A DNA stretch of 64,000 bases. Origin: an uncultured bacterium. GTDB taxonomy: Bacteria; Bacillota; Clostridia; Christensenellales; HGM11417. A model generated the notes under the pieces. The model ran no database searches. It had not been told where the DNA came from and was given only the letters and a program-made list of their open reading frames with translations. Position 1 is the first letter of the stretch. Each line of letters opens with the position of its first letter. This document shows, one piece after another, positions 15,199 to 24,433 of the stretch. A program made the position numbers and the translations under genes. The stretch is taken from assembly GCA_905215695.1 (NCBI GenBank), contig CAJMQN010000007.1, positions 62,001-126,000 on the forward strand. Direction: 5' to 3'.

Positions 15199-15660
15199 AT
15201 GAATTCGTTGAAAGTAAAGAGGGGCGACCAGGTCGTCGTCATCGCCTCCGCAGACAAGGGCAAGAAGGGCAAAGTCATCACGACGGACGCCGAGAACAAC
15301 AAAGTGCTGGTCGAGGGAGTCAACCTCCAAAAGCATCACAAGAAGCCGCGCTCCGCAAAGGAGACGGGCGGCATCGTCTCGAAGGAAGGTTTCATCGACG
15401 TATCCAACGTCATGGTCGTCTGCCCCAAGTGCGGCAAGGCGGTCCGCGTGAAGTATTCGATCGACGCGAACGGCAAGAAAGTGCGTGTGTGCGGGGATTC
15501 TTCCTGCGGCGCGGTGCTTGACAAGGCGGTAAAGCGCGCGAAGAAGGCGGACAAGACCGCGGAGGAAAAGCCGGTCAAGAAGGCGGCGAAGAAGTCCGCG
15601 GATCCCGACAAGAAGCCCGCCAAGAAAGCCGCGAAGAAGCCTGCGGCAAAAGCGGAATAG
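15199..15660 (+). CDS. rplX: 50S ribosomal protein L24 with Cys-rich and Lys/Ala tail
   Basis: 153 residues against about 100-115 in typical L24. The KOW core is normal ([37 protein letters not shown]). The C-terminal half carries CPKCG (about residue 75) and a second pair C-GDSS-C (about 98-103), spaced like a zinc ribbon, then a low-complexity tail of [20 protein letters not shown] type. L24 initiates 50S assembly and lies near the tunnel exit. The Cys pairs suggest metal binding; the tail resembles the extension of L30 encoded further down the operon. Confidence 0.94.
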   Translation: MNSLKVKRGDQVVVIASADKGKKGKVITTDAENNKVLVEGVNLQKHHKKPRSAKETGGIVSKEGFIDVSNVMVVCPKCGKAVRVKYSIDANGKKVRVCGDSSCGAVLDKAVKRAKKADKTAEEKPVKKAAKKSADPDKKPAKKAAKKPAAKAE

Positions 15661-15679
15661 GCATTGGAGGTAGAATACA

Positions 15680-16270
15680 GTGGCTGAAAAGAATCAGGTC
15701 GCTAAGGCAACTGCGACCGACGCAAGAGAAATCAGGCTAAAAGACCGCTACAGAGCGGAGATTATTCCCGCTCTCGTCAAGCAGTTTCAATACAAGAACA
15801 TCAACGAAGTCCCGAAGATGGAGAAGATCGTCATCAACATGGGTCTCGGGAGCGACAAGGACAACGCGAAGTCGGTGCAGAATGCGGTCGAAGAACTCAA
15901 GACGATCAGCGGACAGAAGCCCGTCCTGACCCGTGCGAAGAAGTCGGTTGCGAACTTCAAAGTGCGCGAAGGCATGAACGTGGGCACGAAGGTGACCCTT
16001 CGCGGCGACCGCATGTACGACTTTTTCGACAAATTCGTATCCATCGCGCTTCCCCGCGTCCGCGACTTCCGCGGCGTTCCGTCGAAGAGCTTTGACGGAC
16101 GGGGCAACTACTGCATGGGCGTCAAGGAACAGCTGATTTTCCCCGAAATCACCTACGATCAGGTGGAGAAGATTCGGGGTATGGACGTATGTTTCGTCAC
16201 AACCGCAAAGACGGACGAAGAGGCTTTCGAGCTGTTGAAGCTACTCGGCATGCCCTTCAAGGCAAATTAA
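15680..16270 (+). CDS. rplE: 50S ribosomal protein L5
   Basis: 196 residues from a GTG at 15680 after TTGGAGGT. The core starts at [19 protein letters not shown], so there is an N-terminal extension of about 17 residues ([17 protein letters not shown]) compared with the common 179-residue form. Conserved [34 protein letters not shown] and [17 protein letters not shown] are intact. L5 binds 5S rRNA and contacts P-site tRNA. Confidence 0.96.
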   Translation: MAEKNQVAKATATDAREIRLKDRYRAEIIPALVKQFQYKNINEVPKMEKIVINMGLGSDKDNAKSVQNAVEELKTISGQKPVLTRAKKSVANFKVREGMNVGTKVTLRGDRMYDFFDKFVSIALPRVRDFRGVPSKSFDGRGNYCMGVKEQLIFPEITYDQVEKIRGMDVCFVTTAKTDEEAFELLKLLGMPFKAN

Positions 16271-16288
16271 GGCAGGAGGTAAGGAATT

Positions 16289-16474
16289 ATGGCAAAGAAA
16301 TCTATGATCAACAAACAGCAGAGAGCGCCGAAGTTTTCCACCCGCGCCTACACGAGATGCAGCATTTGCGGCAGACCCCACGCTGTTTTGAAAAAATACG
16401 GTATCTGCAGAATCTGTTTCAGAAATCTGGCGTACAAAGGTCAGCTGCCCGGCGTCAAGAAGTCGAGCTGGTAA
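16289..16474 (+). CDS. rpsN: 30S ribosomal protein S14, zinc type
   Basis: 61 residues with two CxxC pairs ([20 protein letters not shown]), the zinc-binding short form of S14 common in Gram-positives. [16 protein letters not shown] opening, C-terminal LPGVKKSSW. Bacteria with this form sometimes keep a zinc-free copy elsewhere; none is in this window. AGGAGGTAAGG precedes the ATG. Confidence 0.97.
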   Translation: MAKKSMINKQQRAPKFSTRAYTRCSICGRPHAVLKKYGICRICFRNLAYKGQLPGVKKSSW

Positions 16475-16489
16475 GAGGAGGATAAAATC

Positions 16490-16888
16490 ATGGTAGTAAC
16501 AGATCCTATCGCAGATATGCTCACGAGAATCCGGAACGCCATCGTCTCGAAGAAGGAGACTGTGGATGTTCCCGCGTCGAATATGAAGAAGTCCATCGCG
16601 GAAATTCTGAAAAACGAGGGCTTCATCGCCGGCTACGAAGTCAAGGACGACACGGTGCAGGGCACGATCTGCATCACGCTCAAGTACGGAGCGAAGAAAG
16701 AGACGGTCATTTCCGGTCTGAAGAGAATCAGCAAACCCGGTCTGCGCGTATATGCGTCGGCGGAGGAATTGCCGAAGGTTCTCGGGGGACTCGGCGTTGC
16801 GATCATCTCGACGAACAAGGGCGTCATGACGGACAAGCAGGCCCGTTCGGCCAACGTCGGCGGCGAAGTGCTCGCCTACATTTGGTAA
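16490..16888 (+). CDS. rpsH: 30S ribosomal protein S8
   Basis: 132 residues. [20 protein letters not shown] opening, the [19 protein letters not shown] segment and the C-terminal [19 protein letters not shown] with GEVLAYIW are conserved. S8 binds helix 21 of 16S rRNA and, in several bacteria, represses the spc operon by binding near rplE. AGAGGAGG precedes the ATG by 10 nt. Confidence 0.98.
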   Translation: MVVTDPIADMLTRIRNAIVSKKETVDVPASNMKKSIAEILKNEGFIAGYEVKDDTVQGTICITLKYGAKKETVISGLKRISKPGLRVYASAEELPKVLGGLGVAIISTNKGVMTDKQARSANVGGEVLAYIW

Positions 16889-16906
16889 GGACGGAGGGTA
16901 GAAATT

Positions 16907-17449
16907 ATGTCAAGAATCGGAAATCATCCCATTGCGGTGCCGGCGAACGTGACGGTCAGCTATGACGACAAGTTCGTGACGGTAAAGGGTCCGCTCGGAC
17001 AGCTTGTGCAGGACTACGACAGCAAGGCGGTCGTGCTCTCTCAGGAGAACGGACACGTCATCGTCAAGCGTACCTCCGAGGACAAGGCGGTCAAGGCGAA
17101 GCACGGACTGTACCGCGCGCTGATTGCGAACATGATCGAGGGCGTGACGAAGGGCTTTGAAAAGGGTCTGATCGTCAACGGCGTCGGTTACAAGGTCGTA
17201 AAGGCAGGAAACAAGATCACTCTTTCCATCGGATTTTCGCACACAGTGGACTTCGAGGCGCCCGCAGGGGTCACCCTCGACTGCCCGACGCAGACCGAGA
17301 TTACCGTCAAGGGAATCGACAAGGTCGCGGTGGGACAGACCGCAGCGAACATCCGCGCCATCAAGAAGCCCGAGCCCTACCACATCTACGGAATCCGTTA
17401 CAAGGACGAAGTGATTCAGAAGAAGGAAGGCAAGACGGCCGGTAAATAA
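16907..17449 (+). CDS. rplF: 50S ribosomal protein L6
   Basis: 180 residues, two repeated alpha/beta domains. MSRIGNHPIAVPANVTVSYD opening, VNGVGYKVVKAGNKITLSI in the middle, and the C-terminal KKPEPYHIYGIRYKDEVIQ that lies near the sarcin-ricin loop. GGAGGGTAG precedes the ATG. Followed by rplR after 10 nt. Confidence 0.97.
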   Translation: MSRIGNHPIAVPANVTVSYDDKFVTVKGPLGQLVQDYDSKAVVLSQENGHVIVKRTSEDKAVKAKHGLYRALIANMIEGVTKGFEKGLIVNGVGYKVVKAGNKITLSIGFSHTVDFEAPAGVTLDCPTQTEITVKGIDKVAVGQTAANIRAIKKPEPYHIYGIRYKDEVIQKKEGKTAGK

Positions 17450-17459
17450 GGAGTGAATT

Positions 17460-17828
17460 ATGATTAGTAAGATCGATAAGAATCAGGACAGGAAAAAGCG
17501 TCATAACCGCGTCCGGGCGAAGATCAGCGGAACTCCCGAAATGCCCAGAATGAACGTCTATCGTTCCTTAAACAACATCTACGTCCAGATCATCGACGAC
17601 GTAGCCGGGGATACCCTTGTGAGCTGCTCGACTCTTGAGAAAGAGATCGCTGCGCAAATCAAGGATAAGACCAAGAAAGAGGCGTCGCGCGTGGTCGGAG
17701 AGGCTGTCGCGAAGAAGGCTTTGGCGAAGGGAATCGAGAAGGTCGTGTTCGACAGAGGGGGATACCTCTACACGGGACGCGTGCAGGAAGTTGCGGAAGG
17801 CGCGAGAGCTGCCGGACTCAAGTTCTAA
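17460..17828 (+). CDS. rplR: 50S ribosomal protein L18
   Basis: 122 residues: basic N-terminus [38 protein letters not shown], and C-terminal [21 protein letters not shown]18 binds 5S rRNA with L5. ATG 17460 follows AAGGAG. Confidence 0.97.
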   Translation: MISKIDKNQDRKKRHNRVRAKISGTPEMPRMNVYRSLNNIYVQIIDDVAGDTLVSCSTLEKEIAAQIKDKTKKEASRVVGEAVAKKALAKGIEKVVFDRGGYLYTGRVQEVAEGARAAGLKF

Positions 17829-17843
17829 CAGGAGGAATGAGAT

Positions 17844-18362
17844 ATGGCAAGAGACAACAGATCCGCAAGACGTGAAGAAGAGAACGACGGATTCATCAAA
17901 AAGCTAGTGGCGATCAACCGCGTCACCAAGGTCGTAAAGGGCGGCCGTCATATGCGTTTCTCGGCTCTGGTCGTCGTAGGCGACGGCATGGGCAAAGTGG
18001 GAATGGGCACCGGCAAGGCTGGCGAAGTTCCCGAGGCGATCGAGAAAGCGACCGCGGACGCGAAACGCAACATGATCGAGGTGAAATTGGTGGGGACGAC
18101 GGTCCCGCACGAGACGATCGGCAGATTCGGAAGGGGCAGCGTACTGATGCTCCCCGCCGAAGAAGGTACGGGCGTTATCGCGGGCGGTCCGGTGCGTGCG
18201 GTCATGGAGGCTGCGGGAATCAAGAATATCCGCACCAAGTCCCACGGCACGAGCAACCCCTACAACTGTATTCGCGCGACCATCGCCGGACTCGAATCGA
18301 TGAAGACGATCGAAGATTTCGCGAAACTCCGCGGCAAGACTGTGGAAGAGATCTTAGGTTAG
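17844..18362 (+). CDS. rpsE: 30S ribosomal protein S5
   Basis: 172 residues. The N-terminal dsRNA-binding-like domain has [19 protein letters not shown] and GNGKVG-type [20 protein letters not shown] (20 residues), and the C-terminal domain [19 protein letters not shown] and [20 protein letters not shown]5 contributes to decoding fidelity and spectinomycin sensitivity. CAGGAGGAATG precedes the ATG. Confidence 0.97.
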   Translation: MARDNRSARREEENDGFIKKLVAINRVTKVVKGGRHMRFSALVVVGDGMGKVGMGTGKAGEVPEAIEKATADAKRNMIEVKLVGTTVPHETIGRFGRGSVLMLPAEEGTGVIAGGPVRAVMEAAGIKNIRTKSHGTSNPYNCIRATIAGLESMKTIEDFAKLRGKTVEEILG

Positions 18363-18375
18363 GAGGCTTTGAAAA

Positions 18376-18864
18376 ATGTCTGAAGAAGTGAAAGTGACCG
18401 AAACGGAAGAGAAGCCTGCCAAGAAGACCGCCGCGGCGAAGAAACCCGCAGCCCCGAAGGCTGCTGCGGAAAAGAAACCCGCTGCGAAGAAGGCGGTAGC
18501 TCCCAAGGCTGCGGCAAAGGCGGACGCTCCCGCGGAGAAGAAACCCGCTGCGAAGAAAGTAGCCGCTGCCGAAAAGCCGGCTGCGGAGAAGGTCGTCGCA
18601 AAGAAGGCAGTCGCTGAAAAGCCCGCTGCCGAAAAGGCTCCCGCTCCTGCGGAGAAGAAAGCCGAAGTCAAGAAGCCCGAGCCCGCGAAGAAAATCCGCG
18701 TGACGCTCGTCCGCAGCACGATCGGCTGTCTGAAGGTTCAGAAGGCGACGGTAGCGGCGCTGGGACTGCGGAAGATTCGTCAGTCCAAAGAACTCCCCGA
18801 CAACGCTGCGATCCGCGGAATGATTTTCAAGGTCAAGCACCTTGTTTCCGTGGAAGAGATTTAA
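18376..18864 (+). CDS. rpmD: 50S ribosomal protein L30 with ~100-residue basic extension
   Basis: 162 residues, whereas L30 is normally about 58-60. Only the last 58 residues are L30 ([20 protein letters not shown], then [19 protein letters not shown] and [16 protein letters not shown]). The first ~104 residues are a low-complexity Ala/Lys/Pro/Glu region built of units such as [16 protein letters not shown] and APAEKK, resembling histone H1-like tails. The ATG at 18376 follows AGGAGGC, and no better internal start is present, so the extension appears to be translated. It may be disordered and reach rRNA or membrane; the function is unknown. Confidence 0.93.
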   Translation: MSEEVKVTETEEKPAKKTAAAKKPAAPKAAAEKKPAAKKAVAPKAAAKADAPAEKKPAAKKVAAAEKPAAEKVVAKKAVAEKPAAEKAPAPAEKKAEVKKPEPAKKIRVTLVRSTIGCLKVQKATVAALGLRKIRQSKELPDNAAIRGMIFKVKHLVSVEEI

Positions 18865-18882
18865 GGTTTGGAGGCAAGAGAT

Positions 18883-19329
18883 ATGAAATTACACACTTTG
18901 GCTCCCGCCCCGAATTCCCGCACCGACGCGAAGCGTCTGGGCAGGGGAATCGGCAGCGGACTCGGCAAGACGAGCGGCAAGGGACACAAGGGCCAGTGGG
19001 CGAGATCGGGCGGCGGCGTCCGTCCCGGATTCGAGGGCGGCCAGATGCCTCTCGCGAGACGTCTCCCCAAGCGCGGCTTCAACAACAAGTGGAAGAAAGA
19101 ATACCTGATCGTCAATGTGGGCGATCTCAACAAATTTGACAACGACACGGTAGTGAATGCGGAACTGCTCATCAACTCCGGCTTGGTCAGCTATGACGCC
19201 GACAACCGCGGACTCAAAGTCCTCGGCAACGGCAAACTCGAGAAGAAACTGACAATTCAGGCGACGAAGTTTTCTGATTCCGCGAAGGAAGCAATCGAAA
19301 AGGCTGGCGGAAAAGTCGAGGTGGTATAA
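18883..19329 (+). CDS. rplO: 50S ribosomal protein L15
   Basis: 148 residues; ATG 18883 after TTGGAGGC gives [19 protein letters not shown]. The glycine/arginine-rich region [19 protein letters not shown] followed by [18 protein letters not shown] is conserved. L15 is a late assembly protein of the 50S subunit. Its TAA overlaps the secY start by one base, the usual coupling. Confidence 0.97.
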   Translation: MKLHTLAPAPNSRTDAKRLGRGIGSGLGKTSGKGHKGQWARSGGGVRPGFEGGQMPLARRLPKRGFNNKWKKEYLIVNVGDLNKFDNDTVVNAELLINSGLVSYDADNRGLKVLGNGKLEKKLTIQATKFSDSAKEAIEKAGGKVEVV

Positions 19330-20660
19330 TGTTTGAGACATTGAAGAACGCCTGGAAAGTAAAAGACATCCGCATCAAGATCATCATCACGATCCTCCTT
19401 CTCTTGGTCTATCGGATCGGATGCTATATTCCCGTCCCGGGCGTCGATTTCGCGCAAATCAACACGGTATTCGGCGGCACGGGTGCGGACTTCCAAACGA
19501 TCATGAACGCATTGACGGGCGGCGCGCTCGCAAACGGCGCGCTGTTCGCGATGGGCATCGGACCCTACATCAACGCGTCCATCATCATGCAGCTTCTGAC
19601 GGTCGGAATCCCGCGGCTGGAGAGACTCTCCAAGCAGGGCGAGGACGGCAGAAAGAAGATTGCGCAGTACACGAGATACGTGACCATCGTCCTTGCGATT
19701 ATTCAGGCGGTGGGAATCATCTTCAGTCTGGGCAAGGTCAACGGGAGCAGCGGCGTCATCGATCCGACCCTTTTCTTCAACGGCAAAGCTCAATGGCTCG
19801 CATATACGATTATCATTGTCATCTTCACGGCGGGCAGCGCGCTGACCATGTGGCTTGGAGAGCGGATCACCGAGAAGGGAATCGGAAACGGCATCTCGCT
19901 TCTGATCTTCGTGGGCATTCTCTCCACCGCGGCGAACGCGCTCGTGACCGAATTCGGAAAGGTCTTTGCGGGTGGTGCGGACAGTAACACCGCGCTCTGG
20001 AGCATCATCGGATTTTTGATTGCGCTCCTTGCGATCTTCACGCTCATCGTGTTCTTTGACCTTGCGGAGCGCCGCATTCCGGTGCAGTACGCCAAGCAGG
20101 TCAAGGGGCGCAAGATGTACGGCGGACAGTCAACGCACATTCCGATCCGTCTCAACGCCTCGGGCGTCATGCCCCTGATCTTCGCTTTCGCGCTGGTTGC
20201 GTTCCCGCAGCTCATTGCGAACATGATCAACGCAAACGGCAGTTTCACGCTCTGGTGGGGGCGCGTGTTCGGCACGGGCACCATCGGTTACGCGATTCTG
20301 ACCTCCGTATTGATTCTGTTCTTCTCCTTCTTCTACGGACAGATTCAGTTCAATCCGGAGGACGTATCCAAGAATATTCAGCAGTACGGCGGTTTCATTC
20401 CCGGCATCCGTCCGGGCAAGCCGACCACCGAGTATCTCGCGAGAGTATCCAACCGCATCACGCTGTTCGGAGCAATCTTCCTCGCCTTCATCGCGCTGGT
20501 TCCCTCGATCATCTTTATCGCGGTCGCCGGAGAAGGTTCTTCCCTCATCAACGCGTTCTCGACCACGGGACTTCTCATCGTCGTCTCCGTTGCGCTCGAG
20601 TTCGACAAACAGCTTGAGGGACAGATCATGATGAAGCACTACAAGGGATTCCTCGATTAA
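19329..20660 (+). CDS. secY: Preprotein translocase subunit SecY
   Basis: 443 residues with ten hydrophobic segments. Landmarks: GCYIPVPGVDFAQINTVFG after TM1, the plug-region GALANGALFAMGIGPYINAS, AERRIPVQYAKQVKGRKMYG in the cytoplasmic loop before TM7, and QQYGGFIPGIRPGKPTTEYL (20 residues) in the last large loop. SecY forms the membrane channel with SecE and SecG. Embedded in the ribosomal operon as in nearly all Bacillota. Confidence 0.98.
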   Translation: MFETLKNAWKVKDIRIKIIITILLLLVYRIGCYIPVPGVDFAQINTVFGGTGADFQTIMNALTGGALANGALFAMGIGPYINASIIMQLLTVGIPRLERLSKQGEDGRKKIAQYTRYVTIVLAIIQAVGIIFSLGKVNGSSGVIDPTLFFNGKAQWLAYTIIIVIFTAGSALTMWLGERITEKGIGNGISLLIFVGILSTAANALVTEFGKVFAGGADSNTALWSIIGFLIALLAIFTLIVFFDLAERRIPVQYAKQVKGRKMYGGQSTHIPIRLNASGVMPLIFAFALVAFPQLIANMINANGSFTLWWGRVFGTGTIGYAILTSVLILFFSFFYGQIQFNPEDVSKNIQQYGGFIPGIRPGKPTTEYLARVSNRITLFGAIFLAFIALVPSIIFIAVAGEGSSLINAFSTTGLLIVVSVALEFDKQLEGQIMMKHYKGFLD

Positions 20661-20666
20661 CCGACA

Positions 20667-20684
20667 GCCCCCGGCTCGCCGGGG
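20667..20684 (+). other. Short GC hairpin between secY and adk
   Basis: CCCCCGG-CTCG-CCGGGG forms a 6-bp stem in the 36-nt secY-adk spacer, followed by AAGGGAGC that serves as ribosome binding site. Without a U-tract it is more likely an mRNA stabilising or processing element than a terminator. Confidence 0.45.
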
Positions 20685-20696
20685 AAGGGAGCAGAT

Positions 20697-21317
20697 ATGA
20701 ATTTGATTTTGTTGGGCGCTCCGGGTGCAGGAAAGGGCACTCAAGCGGTCAAGATTGCGGAGGAATACAAGATTCCGCACATTTCGACCGGGGATATTTT
20801 CAGAAAGAACATCAAGGAACAGACCGAACTCGGCAAGCTCGCCAAGACGTATATCGACAAGGGCGAGCTTGTACCGGACGAGGTGACCATCGCAATCGTA
20901 GCCGACCGCCTGAAGGCGGCTGACTGCGCGAACGGTTGGCTGTTGGACGGATTTCCGCGCACGGTCGCGCAGGCGGAAGCGCTCGCGGGCTTTGCAAAGG
21001 TGGACACCGTCATCAACATCGACATCGATCTTCAGCTCCTCTTGCGCCGGCTCACGGGCAGGCGGGTGTGCGGGGACTGCGGCGAAAGCTATCACGTGGA
21101 TATGCTGGACGGCCGCATGACCTGTGCCAAATGCAAGGGTGCGCTGTACCAGCGCGACGACGACACCGAAGAGACGGTGCAGTCCCGATTGGACGTCTAT
21201 GTCAAACAGACCAGCCCGCTCATTTCCTACTATTCCGATCAGAACATACTCAAAAACGTCAACGGAAACGACAGCATCGAAAACGTTTTCGCTGAAATCA
21301 AGCGTGTATTGGCATGA
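20697..21317 (+). CDS. adk: Adenylate kinase, zinc-lid type
   Basis: 206 residues. P-loop [10 protein letters not shown] at residues 7-16, [11 protein letters not shown] motif, and a lid with CGDCGESY and CAKCKG (about residues 125-149), the four-cysteine zinc lid of Gram-positive enzymes. Catalyses ATP + AMP = 2 ADP. The final TGA overlaps the map ATG by four bases (ATGA). Confidence 0.97.
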   Translation: MNLILLGAPGAGKGTQAVKIAEEYKIPHISTGDIFRKNIKEQTELGKLAKTYIDKGELVPDEVTIAIVADRLKAADCANGWLLDGFPRTVAQAEALAGFAKVDTVINIDIDLQLLLRRLTGRRVCGDCGESYHVDMLDGRMTCAKCKGALYQRDDDTEETVQSRLDVYVKQTSPLISYYSDQNILKNVNGNDSIENVFAEIKRVLA

Positions 21318-22060
21318 TCACGATTAAATCCGCAAAAGAAATCGAGAAGATGGAGCGCGCGGGCGGTGTTGTCCGCGACCTCCTCGAACTTCTCGGCAGC
21401 GAGGTGCGCCCGGGTATCACGACGGGCGAACTCGACCGGATTGCCTTTGATTATATCAAGACGCGGGGCGGCGTTCCCTCCTTTCTGCACTACAACGGCT
21501 ACCCGAAGAGCATCTGCGCTTCGATAGACGACGAAGTCGTGCACGGGATTCCCTCCTCCAAGCGCAGGCTTGAAGAGGGGCAGATCGTCAGCATCGACGT
21601 GGGCGCGGTCTTGGACGGATTCCACGGCGACGCCGCGCGAACCTTCCCTGTGGGAAAGATTGACCCCGAGAAACAGCGTCTCATCGACGTGACGCGGGAG
21701 TGCTTTTTCGCGGCGGTGCGCGATTTGAAAGAGGGCTCGCGGCTCTCGGACATCGGCAGGGCTGTGGAGAACACGGCGCACGCGGCTGGCTATTCGGTGG
21801 TGCGCGACCTTGTGGGTCACGGCATCGGCAGGCAGATGCACGAAGATCCGTCCGTTCCGAACTTTGTGACGGCGGGCGCGGGACTTCGGCTGAAAGCGGG
21901 CATGACGATCGCCGTCGAACCGATGATAAACGCCGGCGTTTGGCAGGTCAAATGGTGTTCGGACGGGTGGACGGTAAAGACCGCGGACGGCAAGCCGTCT
22001 GCGCACTATGAGAACACCGTGCTCATCGAGCCGGACGGCTGTCGGCTGTTGACGCTGTAA
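21314..22060 (+). CDS. map: Methionine aminopeptidase type I
   Basis: 248 residues. The metal ligands are visible in context: [19 protein letters not shown] (two Asp), [17 protein letters not shown] (His), AVEPMINAG (Glu) and [10 protein letters not shown] (Glu), plus the substrate-pocket His in [17 protein letters not shown]. Removes initiator methionine from nascent proteins. Coupled to adk by an ATGA overlap. Confidence 0.97.
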   Translation: MITIKSAKEIEKMERAGGVVRDLLELLGSEVRPGITTGELDRIAFDYIKTRGGVPSFLHYNGYPKSICASIDDEVVHGIPSSKRRLEEGQIVSIDVGAVLDGFHGDAARTFPVGKIDPEKQRLIDVTRECFFAAVRDLKEGSRLSDIGRAVENTAHAAGYSVVRDLVGHGIGRQMHEDPSVPNFVTAGAGLRLKAGMTIAVEPMINAGVWQVKWCSDGWTVKTADGKPSAHYENTVLIEPDGCRLLTL

Positions 22061-22072
22061 AAGAGGTCCGTT

Positions 22073-22348
22073 ATGGAAGTAACAAGCGGAAGCATCGTAT
22101 TGTCCAAAAGGGGCAGGGACGCGGGCAGATACTTTATCGTCGTGCGGCGTGAGGGCGAATTTGCCTTCCTCGCGGACGGCAAGGTGCGACGGGTCAAGAG
22201 CCCCAAGAAGAAGAAACTGAAACACCTTGAACCGACGGGCGAGACCCATGAGGGAATCGGCAAAAAATTCGCGTCGGGCGCGACGGTGTTCGACAGCGAA
22301 ATCTACAGCGCATTGAAGAGTTTAAATCTGGAAAAGGAGGAAGTTTGA
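22073..22348 (+). CDS. KOW-domain RNA-binding protein
   Basis: 91 residues. The N-terminal KOW motif (GSIVLSKRGRDAGRYFIVV) resembles archaeal/eukaryotic L14e. A short protein of this kind between map and infA is a standing feature of Clostridia and some Bacilli. The basic linker VRRVKSPKKKKLKHLEPTGE suggests RNA binding. The precise role on the ribosome is not established. Stop TGA is directly adjacent to the infA GTG. Confidence 0.85.
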   Translation: MEVTSGSIVLSKRGRDAGRYFIVVRREGEFAFLADGKVRRVKSPKKKKLKHLEPTGETHEGIGKKFASGATVFDSEIYSALKSLNLEKEEV

Positions 22349-22576
22349 GTGTCTAAAGACGACGTGATTGAAGCGGAAGGCGTGGTCATCGAGGCTTTGC
22401 CCAACGCGAATTTCAAAGTAAAACTTTCGAACGGTCATATCATCAACGCCTACATTTCGGGCAAGTTGCGGATGCACTACATCAAGATCATCCCCGGCGA
22501 CACCGTGAAGATAGAGATGAGTCCCTACGACCTGACGAAGGGTCGCGTGATCTGGAGAAGCAAGTTTAACGCTTAA
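22349..22576 (+). CDS. infA: Translation initiation factor IF-1
   Basis: 75 residues from GTG 22349, with AAGGAGGAAG upstream inside the previous gene. OB-fold protein with [39 protein letters not shown] (20 residues) and the final [17 protein letters not shown]-1 occupies the A site during initiation. Confidence 0.98.
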   Translation: MSKDDVIEAEGVVIEALPNANFKVKLSNGHIINAYISGKLRMHYIKIIPGDTVKIEMSPYDLTKGRVIWRSKFNA

Positions 22577-22608
22577 ATTTCTTACAAGGTAAATTTTGGA
22601 GGTTTGTC

Positions 22609-22725
22609 ATGAAAGTAAGACCGTCTGTAAAGCCGATGTGCGACAAGTGCCACGTCATCAAGAGAGAAGGCAAAGTCATGGTCATCTGCTCGAAGAACAA
22701 GAGCCACAAGCAGACGCAGGGCTGA
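22609..22725 (+). CDS. rpmJ: 50S ribosomal protein L36
   Basis: 38 residues, too short for most gene callers: [19 protein letters not shown], then [19 protein letters not shown]. Zinc ligands C11, C14, C27 and H33 are all present, so this is the zinc form. TTTGGAGG precedes the ATG by 7 nt. It is the last gene before a terminator and a new promoter. Confidence 0.96.
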   Translation: MKVRPSVKPMCDKCHVIKREGKVMVICSKNKSHKQTQG

Positions 22726-22762
22726 AAAAACCCCGCAAAAAATACGGAAACGTCCGAAAAAG

Positions 22763-22786
22763 TCTCAAATTCGTTTGAGATTTTTT
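22763..22786 (+). terminator. Terminator after rpmJ
   Basis: TCTCAAA (22763-22769), TTCG loop, TTTGAGA (22774-22780), TTTTTT (22781-22786). The TTCG tetraloop makes the 7-bp stem stable. Its 3' arm doubles as the -35 element of the next promoter. Confidence 0.8.
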
Positions 22787-22803
22787 GCGCTGTCTGATAT
22801 AAT
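22775..22803 (+). promoter_or_regulatory. Second ribosomal promoter (rpsM-rplQ)
   Basis: TTGAGA (22775-22780), 17-bp spacer, perfect TATAAT (22798-22803). The -35 hexamer lies within the 3' arm of the terminator hairpin. Confidence 0.85.
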
Positions 22804-22809
22804 AATAGG

Positions 22810-22992
22810 ATAGCGGACTTTTCCGCGCCGCCGAAATTCGAGGCGGTCCGAAGTCCCGGGCGAAGAGATTTGCCCGGCGGAATTTGGAAAAATATCTCGG
22901 TTTCTCCGCGTTCTCATTCCAACTTACAGGGCGCGGGGGCAATATGAGTCCATATAGATCAATTTAATTTAAAATCCAACGGAGGTGCAACA
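22810..22992 (+). promoter_or_regulatory. Structured 5' leader of rpsM-rpsK-rpsD-rpoA-rplQ
   Basis: About 183 nt with nested helices: CGGAC...GTCCG enclosing CCGCC/GGCGG (22814-22850), CCGGGCGAA-GAGA-TTTGCCCGG (22856-22877), and GGAAT/ATTCC (22879-22921). Leaders of alpha operons are commonly the target of S4; here the ligand is unknown. The GAGA-loop hairpin resembles one in the rpsJ leader. Confidence 0.6.
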
Positions 22993-23361
22993 ATGGCGCG
23001 TATAGCCGGTGTTGATTTGCCAAGAGAGAAGAGAGTGGAGATCGGGCTGACCTACATTTACGGAATCGGCCGCGTAAAATCCAACGAGATCCTCGCCGCG
23101 ACGGGAATCGATCCCGACACCCGGGTGAAGGATCTGACCGAGAGCGACGTCAGCAAACTGAGGGAATACATTGACAAGAACCTGCAGGTCGAGGGCGACC
23201 TCAGGAGAGAAGTGTCCCTGAATATCAAGAGACTGATGGAAATCGGATGCTACAGAGGCGTCCGTCACAGAAAGGGTCTGCCCGTCCGCGGACAGTCCTC
23301 CAAGCGCAATGCCCGCACCCGCAAGGGACCCAAGAAGACGGTGGGCAGAGGCAAGAAGTAA
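22993..23361 (+). CDS. rpsM: 30S ribosomal protein S13
   Basis: 122 residues. [20 protein letters not shown] (20 residues), helix-two-turn-helix [19 protein letters not shown] and the basic C-terminus [19 protein letters not shown]13 contacts L5 and the P-site tRNA. First gene after the second promoter, with GGAGGTG upstream. Confidence 0.98.
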   Translation: MARIAGVDLPREKRVEIGLTYIYGIGRVKSNEILAATGIDPDTRVKDLTESDVSKLREYIDKNLQVEGDLRREVSLNIKRLMEIGCYRGVRHRKGLPVRGQSSKRNARTRKGPKKTVGRGKK

Positions 23362-23377
23362 GAGGGAGGTAAGGATC

Positions 23378-23776
23378 ATGGCTGGAAATCAGAAAAATAC
23401 GGCTTCAAAGAAGCGCAAAGTATCCAAGAACGTGGATAAGGGAGCAGCCCATATCTACTCCTCCTTTAACAACACGATTGTGACGATCACGGATACGAAG
23501 GGCAATGCTCTGTCGTGGGCGAGCTCGGGAAACATGGGCTTCCGCGGATCGAGAAAGAACACGCCTTATGCCGCGCAGATGGCGACGGAGAAGGCGGCGC
23601 GCGCCGCGAAGGAGCACGGACTCCGGAGCGTCGAGGTGTTCATCAAGGGACCCGGACAGGGCAGAGAGTCCGCAATCCGCGCTCTGCAGAACGTGGATAT
23701 CGAAGTGACGCTCATTCAGGACGTTTCGCCGATTCCGCACAACGGCTGCCGTCCCCCCAAGCGCAGAAGAGTATAG
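23378..23776 (+). CDS. rpsK: 30S ribosomal protein S11
   Basis: 132 residues from ATG 23378 after GGGAGGTAAGG (the frame can be read back into rpsM). Conserved [38 protein letters not shown], and the C-terminal [19 protein letters not shown]11 forms part of the platform and mRNA exit. Confidence 0.98.
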   Translation: MAGNQKNTASKKRKVSKNVDKGAAHIYSSFNNTIVTITDTKGNALSWASSGNMGFRGSRKNTPYAAQMATEKAARAAKEHGLRSVEVFIKGPGQGRESAIRALQNVDIEVTLIQDVSPIPHNGCRPPKRRRV

Positions 23777-23791
23777 GAGGAATCGCTTAAA

Positions 23792-24415
23792 ATGGCAAAA
23801 TATACCGAATCTGTCTGCCGTCTCTGCAGAAGAGAGGGCGCAAAGCTGTTCTTAAAGGGTGAGAGATGTTATTCGGCGAAGTGCGCGATGATGCGTTATC
23901 CCGCCGCTCCGGGTCAGCACGGCGCCGCGAGAAAGAAGGTCTCGGAGTACGGACTTCAGCTTCGCGAGAAACAGAAGGCGAAACGCACCTACGGCGTTCT
24001 CGAAAAGCAGTTCAGAAAGACCTACCGCACGGCTGAAAAGCTGAAGGGTCAGACGGGTGAGAACCTCCTGCAACTTTTGGAGCGCCGTCTCGACAACGTG
24101 GTTTACCGTCTGGGACTCGCGTCCTCGCGTTCGCAGGCGCGTCAGATTGTCAACCATGCGCACATCACGGTGAACGGCAAGACCGTCAACATTCCCTCCT
24201 ACACATGCAGGCAGGGAGATGTCGTCGCGGTCAAAGAAAACAAGAAGGCAAAGCCCTATTTCAAGGCGCTCGCCGAGACCAAGAAACTGAACCTGCCGAA
24301 ATGGCTCGAGTACAACGCGGATAAAATGGAAGGCAAGCTTATCGCTCTGCCCGAAAAAGAGGATCTGGACATCACCATCGCCGAGAATATGATCGTTGAG
24401 TTGTATTCCAAGTAA
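23792..24415 (+). CDS. rpsD: 30S ribosomal protein S4, zinc form
   Basis: 207 residues. The N-terminal CRLCRREG...CYSAKC arrangement (four Cys, about residues 9-31) indicates the zinc-binding form. The S4 RNA-binding domain is seen as [20 protein letters not shown] with [17 protein letters not shown]4 nucleates 30S assembly and regulates its own operon in several bacteria. AGGAGGAATCG precedes the ATG. Confidence 0.97.
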   Translation: MAKYTESVCRLCRREGAKLFLKGERCYSAKCAMMRYPAAPGQHGAARKKVSEYGLQLREKQKAKRTYGVLEKQFRKTYRTAEKLKGQTGENLLQLLERRLDNVVYRLGLASSRSQARQIVNHAHITVNGKTVNIPSYTCRQGDVVAVKENKKAKPYFKALAETKKLNLPKWLEYNADKMEGKLIALPEKEDLDITIAENMIVELYSK

Positions 24416-24433
24416 TAAGGAGGGTGTATTCTT

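Noticed and set aside
18376..18690. Lys/Ala/Pro repeats of L30 as a tandem DNA repeat or CRISPR-like array
   Set aside because: Units vary in length and sequence at the DNA level and keep a protein frame; this is protein low complexity, not a spaced repeat array. No CRISPR array was seen anywhere in the window.
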